DNA of 64,000 nt from Lachnospiraceae bacterium (lineage in GTDB: Bacteria; Bacillota; Clostridia; Lachnospirales; Lachnospiraceae), in contig JAJQBQ010000053.1 in NCBI GenBank assembly GCA_021203205.1, positions 34,154 through 98,153 of the forward strand. The letters run 5' to 3'. Made by a program: the position numbers and the translations under genes. Within the stretch, counting starts at the first letter, position 1. Each line of letters begins with the position of its first letter. A model generated the notes under the pieces. That model was given only the letters and a program-made list of their open reading frames with translations, was not told the DNA's origin and did not search any database. Below are positions 53,362-61,175 of the stretch, piece by piece.

Positions 53362-54858
53362 TTGAAAAAGGTAATTGTTATCGGCGGCGGAGCCGCGGGC
53401 ATGCTCGCGGCGATCGCGGCCGCACAAAATGGGCATGAGGTTCATCTGTTTGAAAAAAATGAAAAGCTGGGGAAAAAGCTTTTCATCACCGGGAAAGGGC
53501 GCTGCAACCTGACCAATGCTTCGGATTTTGAAACATTTTTTCGAAATATTGTCACAAACCCGAAGTTTCTTTACAGCGCCCTGTACGGTTTTACAAACGA
53601 ACAGATTGTGGAGCTGATCGAGAAGAACGGGGTACCGACAAAAGTGGAGCGCGGAGGCCGTGTATTCCCGGCTTCGGACAAATCGTCGGATGTCATCCGC
53701 GCACTTACCAGGGAACTGGAGAGGCAGAAGGTATTTGTGCATCTGAACACGGAAGTCGCTGAGATTTTCACGGAAGAGGCAGACAGGATAATATCTGCAG
53801 AGAAGGTCGGTTACGGAAATAAAACGGTATCTGCGGGGAAAACTCTGTCGGCAGAAAAAGCAGGATCCGGACGCGCAGGGATCACGGAAAAGCCGGAAAA
53901 AGTGGCAGGTATACGCCTTAGAAATGGGGAAATCGTCCGGTCTGATGCCGTGATTGTGGCAACCGGCGGCGTCTCCTACAAATCTACCGGCTCCACGGGG
54001 GACGGGATCGCCTTCGCAAACCGGCTTGGAATCCGAACGACGCGCCTGCGCCCGGCGCTGGTTCCGCTGGTGAGTGACGATGATGTCTGCCCTCGCCTGA
54101 TGGGACTTTCTCTGAAAAATGTTCGGATAAAGATTCGGGAGGAAGCATGCCCCGCGGGAACCGAAGGACAGATGCGCCAGGAAGTGATCGGAAATGAAAA
54201 CGCCGGCATATCCTGCGCGACTGTGAAGGGAAAGACGGAAAAGAAGCGACCTTCTGTCGGAAAAAACACGGAGAAAAGGAATTCCTCCGGTGTACTGTAT
54301 GAGGATTTCGGGGAGATGATTTTCACCCATTTCGGCGTCAGCGGCCCGGTGATCTTAAGCGCCGCCAGCAGGGTCGGCAAAGAGCTAGAGCAGCGGCCCC
54401 TGATTCTGGAAATCGACTTAAAGCCGGCGTTGGATGAGGCGATGCTGGATCACAGGCTCCTGCGTGAGATCAAGGCCTCGCCGAAGAAACAGGTGCGGCA
54501 CATGCTGGAAGAGCTTCTCCCGAAAAAAATGATCCCTGTTATCGTCAGTCGGACGGGCATCCCGGAAGAGCAGCGCGCGGGCGAAATCACAAAAGAACAG
54601 CGCAGACAGCTTCTGGATTCGCTGAAAGCATTCCGCATCCGTATCCGGGGAACCCGCGGTTTTGATGAGGCCATCATCACACAGGGCGGGGTGGATGTGA
54701 AGGAAATTAACGCACATACCATGGAGGCCAGAAAGATACCGGGGCTTTATTTCGCCGGGGAGGTGCTGGATGTGGATGCGCTGACCGGCGGCTATAATCT
54801 GCAGATCGCCTGGTCCACCGGGTGGCTGGCCGGCACTGCAGTAAGCGCTGCGCGCTGA
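53362..54858 (+). CDS. HI0933/BaiN-family FAD-dependent oxidoreductase
   Basis: A 498-residue flavoprotein: the dinucleotide-binding motif VIVIGGGAAGMLAAIAAAQNG at the N terminus, FITGKGRCNLTNA near residue 47, VIVATGGVSYKSTGSTGDG near 195 and the C-terminal GLYFAGEVLDVDALTGGYNLQIAWSTG. Family members include the bile acid dehydroxylation enzyme BaiN, but most are of unknown substrate. Two low-complexity segments (near residues 140-175 and 265-310) enlarge it beyond the usual 400-420. It uses a TTG start with a weak upstream site; no ATG is in frame nearby. Confidence 0.9.
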   Translation: MKKVIVIGGGAAGMLAAIAAAQNGHEVHLFEKNEKLGKKLFITGKGRCNLTNASDFETFFRNIVTNPKFLYSALYGFTNEQIVELIEKNGVPTKVERGGRVFPASDKSSDVIRALTRELERQKVFVHLNTEVAEIFTEEADRIISAEKVGYGNKTVSAGKTLSAEKAGSGRAGITEKPEKVAGIRLRNGEIVRSDAVIVATGGVSYKSTGSTGDGIAFANRLGIRTTRLRPALVPLVSDDDVCPRLMGLSLKNVRIKIREEACPAGTEGQMRQEVIGNENAGISCATVKGKTEKKRPSVGKNTEKRNSSGVLYEDFGEMIFTHFGVSGPVILSAASRVGKELEQRPLILEIDLKPALDEAMLDHRLLREIKASPKKQVRHMLEELLPKKMIPVIVSRTGIPEEQRAGEITKEQRRQLLDSLKAFRIRIRGTRGFDEAIITQGGVDVKEINAHTMEARKIPGLYFAGEVLDVDALTGGYNLQIAWSTGWLAGTAVSAAR

Positions 54859-54863
54859 CTGCT

Positions 54864-54886
54864 CGACTTCAGCAGAGCTGAAGTCG
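54864..54886 (+). terminator. Short hairpin between the flavoprotein gene and cmk
   Basis: CGACTTCAG pairs with CTGAAGTCG around CAGAG. There is no T tract, so it may be an mRNA structure rather than a terminator. Confidence 0.45.
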
Positions 54887-54912
54887 GGAACTAAATATGA
54901 AAGAGGAAACCT

Positions 54913-55584
54913 ATGTACAGTATCGCAATTGACGGGCCGGCCGGTGCCGGGAAGAGCACCATCGCGAAGCTCGTCGCAAAGAAACTGCAGTTTATCTACG
55001 TGGACACCGGCGCACTCTACCGCGGCCTCGCCTACGCCTGTCTTTCGGAGGGGCTGGGAAAAGAGAACCGGGAGGAAGTGGTGGGTGTCTGCAAAAAAAG
55101 CCGCATTGAGATCGCATTTGACGCGGACGGCACCCAGATCGTGCTCTTAAACGGAGAAAACGTAAACCCGTTTATCCGCACGGAGCAGGTAAGTGCCATG
55201 ACTTCCGGCATTTCGGTGTACCCGGAAGTGCGGGAGGTTCTGCTGGAACTGCAGCGCGGGATGGCCGCTTCCCATGATGTGGTGATGGACGGACGTGACA
55301 TTGGCACCAATATTTTGCCGCACGCAAATGTAAAAATCTTTCTGACCGCATCGGTGGAGGAGCGGGCGAAACGCCGCTACCTTGAGCAGGCTGCGAAGAA
55401 CCCGGCGGTCACGATGGAGGAAATCCGACAGGATATCATCGAGCGGGATTACCGGGACGAGCACCGGGAGACGGCTCCGCTTAAGAAAGCGGAGGACGCG
55501 GTGCTGGTGGACAGCTCTTTCCTGTCGATAGAAGAAGTCGCGGAGGCGATTCTTGAAGTTGCGGCAGGCAGGGGGATCCTGTGA
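54913..55584 (+). CDS. cmk: Cytidylate kinase
   Basis: A 223-residue P-loop kinase converting CMP and dCMP to the diphosphates. It has Walker A GPAGAGKST near residues 8-16, VDTGALYRGLAYA (substrate site), MDGRDIGTNILP with the conserved Asp-Gly-Arg-Asp, and the LID region ERDYRDEHRETAPLKKAEDAV. AAAGAGGAAACCT precedes the ATG. cmk, ispH and rpsA form a conserved clostridial neighbourhood; here a repeat element separates cmk from ispH. Confidence 0.97.
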   Translation: MYSIAIDGPAGAGKSTIAKLVAKKLQFIYVDTGALYRGLAYACLSEGLGKENREEVVGVCKKSRIEIAFDADGTQIVLLNGENVNPFIRTEQVSAMTSGISVYPEVREVLLELQRGMAASHDVVMDGRDIGTNILPHANVKIFLTASVEERAKRRYLEQAAKNPAVTMEEIRQDIIERDYRDEHRETAPLKKAEDAVLVDSSFLSIEEVAEAILEVAAGRGIL

Positions 55585-55592
55585 GAATCAGG

Positions 55593-55730
55593 AGTACTGT
55601 GTAACAGTCACCTCCCCCAAGACGAGCTGAAATGAAATATAACGTTACGATGAAATTTATCGACGAAGTTTCTGCGAGTTTATGAGTTCCGCACAGCGGA
55701 ACTCGGGAGGCGAGAATAGTAACTATTACT
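55593..55730. repeat. Inverted-repeat element, copy C (related ends, different interior)
   Basis: Ends AGTACTGTGTAACAGTCACC and GCGAGAATAGTAACTATTACT are related to module 2 ends of copies A and B, and the CTCCC/GGGAG inner border is kept. The interior differs and contains a GAGTTCCGC/GCGGAACTC hairpin. Confidence 0.65.
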
Positions 55731-55764
55731 GTTGTGCTATCGACCTGTCGAAATGGAGATTTTT

Positions 55765-56631
55765 ATGGAAGTCATAGTAGCAAAGACTGCGGGATTCTGC
55801 TTCGGTGTGAAGCGGGCAGTGGATCTGGTATATGAACAGGTCGCTGACGGCGTGTCGCCGGTGTACACCTACGGGCCGATCATCCACAATGAGGAGGTAG
55901 TCGCCGACCTGGAGCGCCAGGGCGTCCGAGTGCTGAATTCTCCGGAGGAGATTGATTCGCTTGAATGCGGCACGGTGGTGGTTCGTTCCCACGGTGCCCC
56001 GAAGGATATCTGCGACAGGATTCGCGCCCGCGGTCTGAACCTTGTGGATGCCACCTGTCCGTTTGTGAAAAAGATCCACCGCATAGCGGCGCAGGCGGGG
56101 ACGGAGGGAAAGGCGCTCGTCATCATCGGCAACGCCATGCACCCGGAGGTGGAAGGCATCCGCGGCTGGGCGACCGGGGAAACCTGCGTCATCGGCACGG
56201 CGGAGGAAGCCGAAAATATGAAAATGGATCCCCAAAAGCCTGTCTGCGTGGTTTCACAGACGACATTTAATTACAAGAAATTTCAATATCTGGTTGAAAT
56301 TCTTTGCAAAAAGGGTTATAGTATAGAAGTTGTAAATACGATTTGTAACGCCACCCACGAGAGACAGAAGGAAGCGCTGGAAATCTCTCGTCAGGTTGAC
56401 AGGATGATTGTCATCGGCGGGAAGAGTAGTTCAAACACCCAAAAGCTGTTTGAAATCTGTAAAAAAGAATGTTTTGAAACTTTATATATACAGACACTCG
56501 CAGACTTAAGACAAAAGAGTGAATTTTTAAAGAGCGACTCTGGCGTCGGTAAAATCGGTATTACAGCGGGGGCGTCCACCCCAAACAGTATTATACAGGA
56601 GGTTCAATTGTATGTCGGAACAGAAAAATGA
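55765..56631 (+). CDS. ispH: 4-hydroxy-3-methylbut-2-enyl diphosphate reductase
   Basis: The last enzyme of the MEP pathway, a [4Fe-4S] protein making IPP and DMAPP. The 288-residue sequence has the three cluster Cys in GFCFGVKRA, VDATCPFV and NTICNATHERQ, plus VVRSHGAP, VSQTTFN and the C-terminal ITAGASTPNSIIQEV. The internal ATG after GGAG was chosen because it begins the conserved MEVIVAKTAGFCFG. Its 3' end overlaps the start of rpsA by 20 bp; in many clostridia the two are fused into one protein. Confidence 0.97.
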   Translation: MEVIVAKTAGFCFGVKRAVDLVYEQVADGVSPVYTYGPIIHNEEVVADLERQGVRVLNSPEEIDSLECGTVVVRSHGAPKDICDRIRARGLNLVDATCPFVKKIHRIAAQAGTEGKALVIIGNAMHPEVEGIRGWATGETCVIGTAEEAENMKMDPQKPVCVVSQTTFNYKKFQYLVEILCKKGYSIEVVNTICNATHERQKEALEISRQVDRMIVIGGKSSSNTQKLFEICKKECFETLYIQTLADLRQKSEFLKSDSGVGKIGITAGASTPNSIIQEVQLYVGTEK

Positions 56632-57697
56632 GTTTGAACAGATGCTTGACGAGTCCATCAGGCAGATCCATCAGGGTGAGATCGTGAAGGGTAAAGTCAT
56701 CTCCGTGAAGGAAGATGAGGCGGTCTTAAACATCGGCTACAAGTCCGATGGCATTCTCCCGAAGAACGAGTATTCAAGCTCAGTCACAGACTTAACGGAA
56801 GTGCTTCACGAAGGCGACGAGCTCGAAGTTAAGGTTGTGAAGGTAAATGACGGTGACGGTCAGGTTTCCCTTACCTACCGCAGACTTGCGCAGGAGCGCA
56901 TGAACCGTCGCATCGAGGAAGCTTTCGAGAAGCAGGAAGTTCTCACCGCACCGGTTACCCAGATCATGAACGGCGGTATCTGCGCTACCTTCGAGGGTGC
57001 AAAGGTATTCATCCCGGCAAGCCTTGTTTCGGATCGCTTTGAGAGAGATCTGAACAAGTATATGGGCAAGGAAGTTTCCTTCGTCATCATCGAGTGCAAC
57101 CCGAAGAGAAGAAGAATCATCGGCGACTGCAAGCAGGTTATCATCAAAGAGAAAACCGAGAAGAAGGAAGCTCTCTTCGCACGCATCGCGGTTGGCGATG
57201 TTGTGGAAGGCACCGTGAAGAATGTGACCGACTTTGGCGCATTCGTAGACCTGGGCGGAGCAGACGGTCTGCTTCACATCTCCGAGATGTCCTGGGGCCG
57301 TGTCGACAACCCGCGGAAGGTTTTCCATTCGGGTGACCACGTAAAAGCATTCATCAAGGATATCAACGGCGAGAAGATTGCCCTGTCCTTAAAGTTCCCG
57401 GAGGAGAATCCGTGGACGAACGCCAGCGAGAAGTACGCGGCAGGCACCATCGTGACCGGTAAGGTTGCCCGCATGACCGACTTCGGCGCGTTTATCGAGC
57501 TCGCACCGGGCGTAGATGCTCTTCTTCATGTATCTCAGATTTCCAGAGAGCATGTTGCAAGACCGTCTGACGTATTAAGCGTAGGCGAGGAAGTGGAAGC
57601 GAAGATCGTGGACTTCAACGAAGCGGATCACAAGATCAGCCTCAGCATGAAGGATCTTCAGCCGTATGACGATGATGACGACTATGTAGATGCGTGA
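56612..57697 (+). CDS. rpsA: S1 RNA-binding domain protein (ribosomal protein S1 homologue)
   Basis: 361 residues with four S1 domains (about 15-90, 105-172, 190-260 and 275-348), the third and fourth most typical: VEGTVKNVTDFGAFVDLGGADGLLHISEMS and VTGKVARMTDFGAFIELAPGVDALLHVSQIS. An acidic tail ends the protein. It probably aids translation initiation as in other short firmicute S1 proteins. Its ATG lies inside the 3' end of ispH in another frame, with AGGAGG upstream inside ispH. A strong terminator follows at 57840. Confidence 0.95.
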   Translation: MSEQKNEFEQMLDESIRQIHQGEIVKGKVISVKEDEAVLNIGYKSDGILPKNEYSSSVTDLTEVLHEGDELEVKVVKVNDGDGQVSLTYRRLAQERMNRRIEEAFEKQEVLTAPVTQIMNGGICATFEGAKVFIPASLVSDRFERDLNKYMGKEVSFVIIECNPKRRRIIGDCKQVIIKEKTEKKEALFARIAVGDVVEGTVKNVTDFGAFVDLGGADGLLHISEMSWGRVDNPRKVFHSGDHVKAFIKDINGEKIALSLKFPEENPWTNASEKYAAGTIVTGKVARMTDFGAFIELAPGVDALLHVSQISREHVARPSDVLSVGEEVEAKIVDFNEADHKISLSMKDLQPYDDDDDYVDA

Positions 57698-57839
57698 TGA
57701 TGTAAAATGATGTGTGACGAAACATTGTCATGGTGTATATGTGATACACACATCTGATCACAGAAATGCCCGCAGCGCAACAGGGATTCGCTGATGTGCT
57801 TCCGGCGGTTTTATGTAAGTCTTCAAAAAATCGAAAAGC

Positions 57840-57877
57840 AGGAGGGGATGAGGCAGCGTGACATCCCCTCCTTTTTC
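57840..57877 (+). terminator. Terminator of ispH-rpsA
   Basis: AGGAGGGGATG pairs with CATCCCCTCCT and is followed by TTTT. It ends 20 bp before the rsmD start codon. Confidence 0.9.
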
Positions 57878-57896
57878 ATGGAAAGGATATGCAAAG

Positions 57897-58463
57897 ATGA
57901 GGGTAATTGCCGGCTCCGCGAAGCGGACACAGCTGATCACTCCCAAAGGCATGGAAACGCGGCCGACAACCGACCGCATCAAGGAGACCTTATTTAACAT
58001 TTTAAGCCCCTGTCTGTGGGAGGCCAGGTTTCTGGATCTGTTTGCCGGCAGCGGCGGCATCGGAATCGAGGCTCTTTCGCGCGGCGCCGCGGAAGCGGTG
58101 TTTGTCGACCAGAACCGGGAATCTGTTTCCTGCATCCGGGAAAATCTCAGGCGAACACACCTGGAAGACCGGGCACAGGTGCTCGGCACGAGCGTGAACC
58201 GGGCCGTGTCCGGGCTTTCGGCGGAGGGACACAGCTTTGATCTGATTTTCATGGATCCGCCCTACCGGAAGGGGCTGGAGATTGCATCTTTAAAGCTGCT
58301 GCGGGATACCTGCCTTCTGCACGGTGACACGCTTCTGATTCTGGAGATGGCGCTGGACGACCCGCTTGGCGATGCGGATGTGGCGGGGTACAAAGTAGAG
58401 CGTGTCGCAGAATACAAGACAAACCGTCATGTTTTTCTGCGGCCTGTTGTCGGCGAAAGCTGA
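57897..58463 (+). CDS. rsmD: 16S rRNA (guanine(966)-N2)-methyltransferase
   Basis: 188 residues with a Rossmann-like SAM methyltransferase fold: MRVIAGSAKRTQLITPKG, TRPTTDRIKETLFNIL, DLFAGSGGIGIEALSRGA (motif I) and the catalytic IFMDPPY motif, as in RsmD/YhhF. GGAAAGGA precedes the chosen ATG; an earlier in-frame start would lie in the upstream terminator. The final codons fall inside the first copy of a 42-bp direct repeat, so the C terminus (VVGES) may have been shaped by that duplication. coaD follows, the usual clostridial order. Confidence 0.95.
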   Translation: MRVIAGSAKRTQLITPKGMETRPTTDRIKETLFNILSPCLWEARFLDLFAGSGGIGIEALSRGAAEAVFVDQNRESVSCIRENLRRTHLEDRAQVLGTSVNRAVSGLSAEGHSFDLIFMDPPYRKGLEIASLKLLRDTCLLHGDTLLILEMALDDPLGDADVAGYKVERVAEYKTNRHVFLRPVVGES

Positions 58464-58534
58464 CATCGGCTCATTCTGTTCCGTTCTGTCAACGGCGAAA
58501 GCTGACGTTGGCTCATTCTGTTCCGTTCTGTTGT
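58451..58534 (+). repeat. Two 42-bp direct repeats across the rsmD stop codon
   Basis: Units start at 58451 and 58493 with CGGCGAAAGCTGAC and share GGCTCATTCTGTTCCGTTCT; they differ at five or six positions. The first copy contains the rsmD stop codon. Confidence 0.9.
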
Positions 58535-58596
58535 CTGCGATAAACAAATTGCTCAAATGAATGTCTGCGAACTTTAATCTGGAGGTAATCATTTAT

Positions 58597-59115
58597 ATGA
58601 AAACTGCGATCTATCCCGGCTCCTTCGACCCGGTAACGCTGGGACATTTTGACATCATAAAACGCGCGTCCGGACTGTTCGACTGTCTGATTATCGGAGT
58701 TTTGAGGAATTCTTCAAAAAGCTACTTGTTTTCAGAGGAAGAACGTGTTAATATGTTGCGGAGTGTAACAGGCGACATGGCGAATGTACAGGTCTGCGCT
58801 TTTGACGGTCTTCTGGTGGATTTCTGTCAGGAAATGCATGCGGATGTCGTCATTCGCGGTCTGCGCAGCGCCGGGGATATGGAATATGAGCTCCCGATGG
58901 CAGCGGTCAACCGAAAACTCTCGGAAAAGGTCGAGACGATCTGGCTGTCGGCAAGCCCCGGGTATGCCGCCGTCAGTTCGAGCGCGGTTCGTGAGATTCT
59001 TTCTTACGGCAGAAGCGCGGAAGGGTTTGTACCGGAAAAGCTTGTGCCATTCGTGGATGGCAAAGGCGCAGGCAACGCAGCAGGAAAGGAGAAGCTAACT
59101 TTAATTAGCGGGTGA
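58597..59115 (+). CDS. coaD: Phosphopantetheine adenylyltransferase
   Basis: A nucleotidyltransferase of coenzyme A synthesis joining 4'-phosphopantetheine and ATP. The 172-residue protein has the T/HxGH motif in YPGSFDPVTLGH at the N terminus, VIRGLRSAGDMEYELPMA in the middle and the ISSTxxR-like VSSSAVREI near residue 128. GGAGG precedes the ATG; an upstream in-frame ATG is unconserved. The C terminus is extended by about 15 residues. The coiled-coil gene begins 6 bp later. Confidence 0.96.
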   Translation: MKTAIYPGSFDPVTLGHFDIIKRASGLFDCLIIGVLRNSSKSYLFSEEERVNMLRSVTGDMANVQVCAFDGLLVDFCQEMHADVVIRGLRSAGDMEYELPMAAVNRKLSEKVETIWLSASPGYAAVSSSAVREILSYGRSAEGFVPEKLVPFVDGKGAGNAAGKEKLTLISG

Positions 59116-59121
59116 GATAAG

Positions 59122-59724
59122 ATGGCAGTAAATAAGATTGAACAGTGTATTAATGAACTTGAAGAATATATCGAGAACTGCAAGTTTGTACCCATGTCCT
59201 CCTCCAGAATCATGGTGAACAAGGACGAGATTGATGAGCTCATCTCGAATTTGCGCGCCAATGTCCCGGAGGAGATCAAAAAGTACAAGAAGATCATCAA
59301 CAATAAAGATACGATCATCAACAGCGCCAACGAAAAGGCGAACGACATGATCCGGGAGGCCACCGCTCACATTAACGAGCTGGTCAGCGAGCACGAGATC
59401 ATGCAGCAGGCCTATGCCCGCGCCAGCGAGGTGGTTGAGAGCGCAAATCAGCAGGCGGGCGAGATTCTTGACCAGGCGACCGTCGAGGCGAACCAGATCA
59501 AGACCGCGGCCGTGACCTATACGGATGAGCGTCTGTCCGAGGTGCAGGGCGTTCTGACACTGGGCATGCAGCAGTTTGGCGACAAGTACGAGAACATGAT
59601 GAATCATCTGCAGGAGGTTCTGCAGGTTGTTGTGAACAACCGGAACGAGCTGTATCCGCAGGAAGAGCCGGAAGTGGAAGAGCCGGCCCCGGATGTAAAT
59701 ATGACAGAACAGCCCGCGGAATAA
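59122..59724 (+). CDS. Coiled-coil protein often annotated as ATPase/DivIVA-like
   Basis: A 200-residue soluble protein, predicted helical from residue 20 to 170: MSSSRIMVNKDEIDELISNLR, NSANEKANDMIREATAHINELV and a long coiled coil rich in Glu, Gln and Ala, then an acidic Pro/Glu tail. It resembles conserved clostridial proteins next to coaD that are labelled ATPase or V-type subunit H-like although no ATP-binding motif is present; the heptads recall DivIVA-type scaffolds. Function unknown. It is probably co-transcribed with rsmD and coaD. Confidence 0.85.
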   Translation: MAVNKIEQCINELEEYIENCKFVPMSSSRIMVNKDEIDELISNLRANVPEEIKKYKKIINNKDTIINSANEKANDMIREATAHINELVSEHEIMQQAYARASEVVESANQQAGEILDQATVEANQIKTAAVTYTDERLSEVQGVLTLGMQQFGDKYENMMNHLQEVLQVVVNNRNELYPQEEPEVEEPAPDVNMTEQPAE

Positions 59725-59767
59725 AAACAGCAGATTTGCAGATATATTTGCAGAATACATAGTGCAT

Positions 59768-59806
59768 AGGGCTGTGCATGCGTCCCAATACGCATAAAAC
59801 AGCCCT
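59768..59806. terminator. Bidirectional terminator between the coaD operon and ylbJ
   Basis: AGGGCTGT pairs with ACAGCCCT, and an inner ATGCG/CGCAT extends the stem. TTTCC follows on the plus strand. It lies between convergent genes. Confidence 0.75.
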
Positions 59807-59817
59807 TTCCTATTGTA

Positions 59818-60912
59818 CTATTGCAGCAGATAAATCAGCAGATAAATTCCTGCGGCGATTCCTGTCTGGATCAGTTTTCCGATGATACAGGGTCTTATGG
59901 TCAGGCCGCTGCCGGATAAAAGCCCGGCCGTCTGTGCCATGATACAGAAGCCTCCGAAAATCACGCAGAGGGGCACGAAAAGGTTCACGAAGCCGGCGGA
60001 CAGCCCGGAAGCAGCCAGGTACGCCGCACCGCCGCTCATCTCCAGAGAAGCGGTCAGGAGGCAGAAAAACGGATAAGTGTCTGAGGAAAAGTGTCCGGCG
60101 AGGGAAAGAATCAGCGCGGATCCTATGTGGAAAAGAATGACGTATCCGCCCAGGTACAAAAGCGTGGCAAAAGCGTCCCGCATGGAAGCGCGGATCTGTT
60201 CCATGACAGTGGGCTCGCCTGCGGGCTGCAGACTCTCAGCCGCCGGATGTGCGTTCGAAGTTAATGTTAAAGTCTCTTTCGTCGAGACTTTTTGTGCCGC
60301 AATTTCCGCAGCAAATGATTTTTTTCGCCTGGCGGCTTCCGAAAAAAGTGAGCTTTTTCGCGCCGAGATTTTCGCAGTAAATGTTTTTTTTCGTGCAGCG
60401 ATGCCTTTAAAAAGTGAATCTTTTCGCGCGGCGATCCCGGCAAAAAGGATACCGGTCAGAATGGGCGCCGCGTAGAACATGGCGAGAGTTCCGGCCCGGG
60501 AATACGGTTTCTGCATACAGTCGGAGAGCACGAATCCCACAAGAAACATGGGACTCGGATTATTGCAGAAGGTAAGCAACCTGCAGCCCTCATCCCCGGA
60601 AATACGCCCCGTGTTTACAAATTCCGCGGTCAGCTTTGCTCCCATGGGATAACCGCAGAGGAACCCCATAAGCAGGATGTAGGCACCGGAAGCGGATACG
60701 TGAAACAACGGACGGAGAATTCGCCCGCAGAATCGGCTGATGTCATCCGCCGCGCCGCAGGAGACCATGAGATTTGACAAAAAAACAAACGGGAAGAAGG
60801 TCGGAACCAGAGTGAAAAGCCAGAGTGCAAGGCCGTCCGCCGCGCCGCGCACACAGAGTTCCGGAAAACACAGCAGCACAAGGAGAAATAAAATACAGAG
60901 GACGGCAGGCAT
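59818..60912 (-). CDS. ylbJ: Sporulation integral membrane protein YlbJ, with internal repeat insert
   Basis: A polytopic Gate-domain protein of 364 residues, needed in Bacillus subtilis for spore cortex and made in the forespore-mother cell programme. Conserved features: TLVPTFFPFVFLSNLM near residue 35, LMGFLCGYPMGAKL near 80 and the FCNNPSPMFL motif near 115. Between membrane halves (about 160-230) sits a basic Ala/Arg/Lys/Ser-rich segment of five 11-residue units (33 bp each), followed by a linker. The second half resumes with FATLLYLGGYVILFHIG. The start is at a hydrophobic N terminus, and the ribosome binding site reads AAAGGAG. Confidence 0.9.
   Translation of the reverse strand: MPAVLCILFLLVLLCFPELCVRGAADGLALWLFTLVPTFFPFVFLSNLMVSCGAADDISRFCGRILRPLFHVSASGAYILLMGFLCGYPMGAKLTAEFVNTGRISGDEGCRLLTFCNNPSPMFLVGFVLSDCMQKPYSRAGTLAMFYAAPILTGILFAGIAARKDSLFKGIAARKKTFTAKISARKSSLFSEAARRKKSFAAEIAAQKVSTKETLTLTSNAHPAAESLQPAGEPTVMEQIRASMRDAFATLLYLGGYVILFHIGSALILSLAGHFSSDTYPFFCLLTASLEMSGGAAYLAASGLSAGFVNLFVPLCVIFGGFCIMAQTAGLLSGSGLTIRPCIIGKLIQTGIAAGIYLLIYLLQ
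60236..60440 (-). repeat. 33-bp tandem repeat insert inside ylbJ
   Basis: On the minus strand five 33-bp units in a row encode IAARKDSLFKG-like 11-residue peptides with alternating SLF and SFA/TFT endings. Confidence 0.8.
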
Positions 60913-61132
60913 GGAGCGGGCTCCTTTCCGGTTACCTTGCTTACATGTTTATGATACCGGAGGTAAAAGTATGACACCACGGGTTTTCCGCGCTGCAGGA
61001 GACAACGGGAAGCGTTTACTCCGGTTCCCGACCCTTGAAGTGAACGACTTTTGCCCGGCAAAATGTTGCGGAGTTTCCAGCGGTTATAACTGCAGAGGGA
61101 AGGTTCGATTTTGCCTGAATTAGAGGATATTT

Positions 61133-61174
61133 TTAAGAAGGAGTGAATTTTATTTAAGAAGGAGTGGAATTAAC
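61133..61174 (+). repeat. Duplicated Shine-Dalgarno segment before pepD
   Basis: TTAAGAAGGAGTG occurs twice, 21 bp apart (61133 and 61154). Only the second is at the right distance from the pepD ATG. The remaining spacer back to ylbJ (60913-61132) holds no recognised feature. Confidence 0.8.
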
Positions 61175-61175
61175 T

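Noticed and set aside
60955-61060. Third copy of the type 2 hairpin element (CTTGAAGTGAACG)
   Set aside because: Only 13-14 bases resemble the core, the GCTTCGCG tip is missing and no enclosing stem was found.
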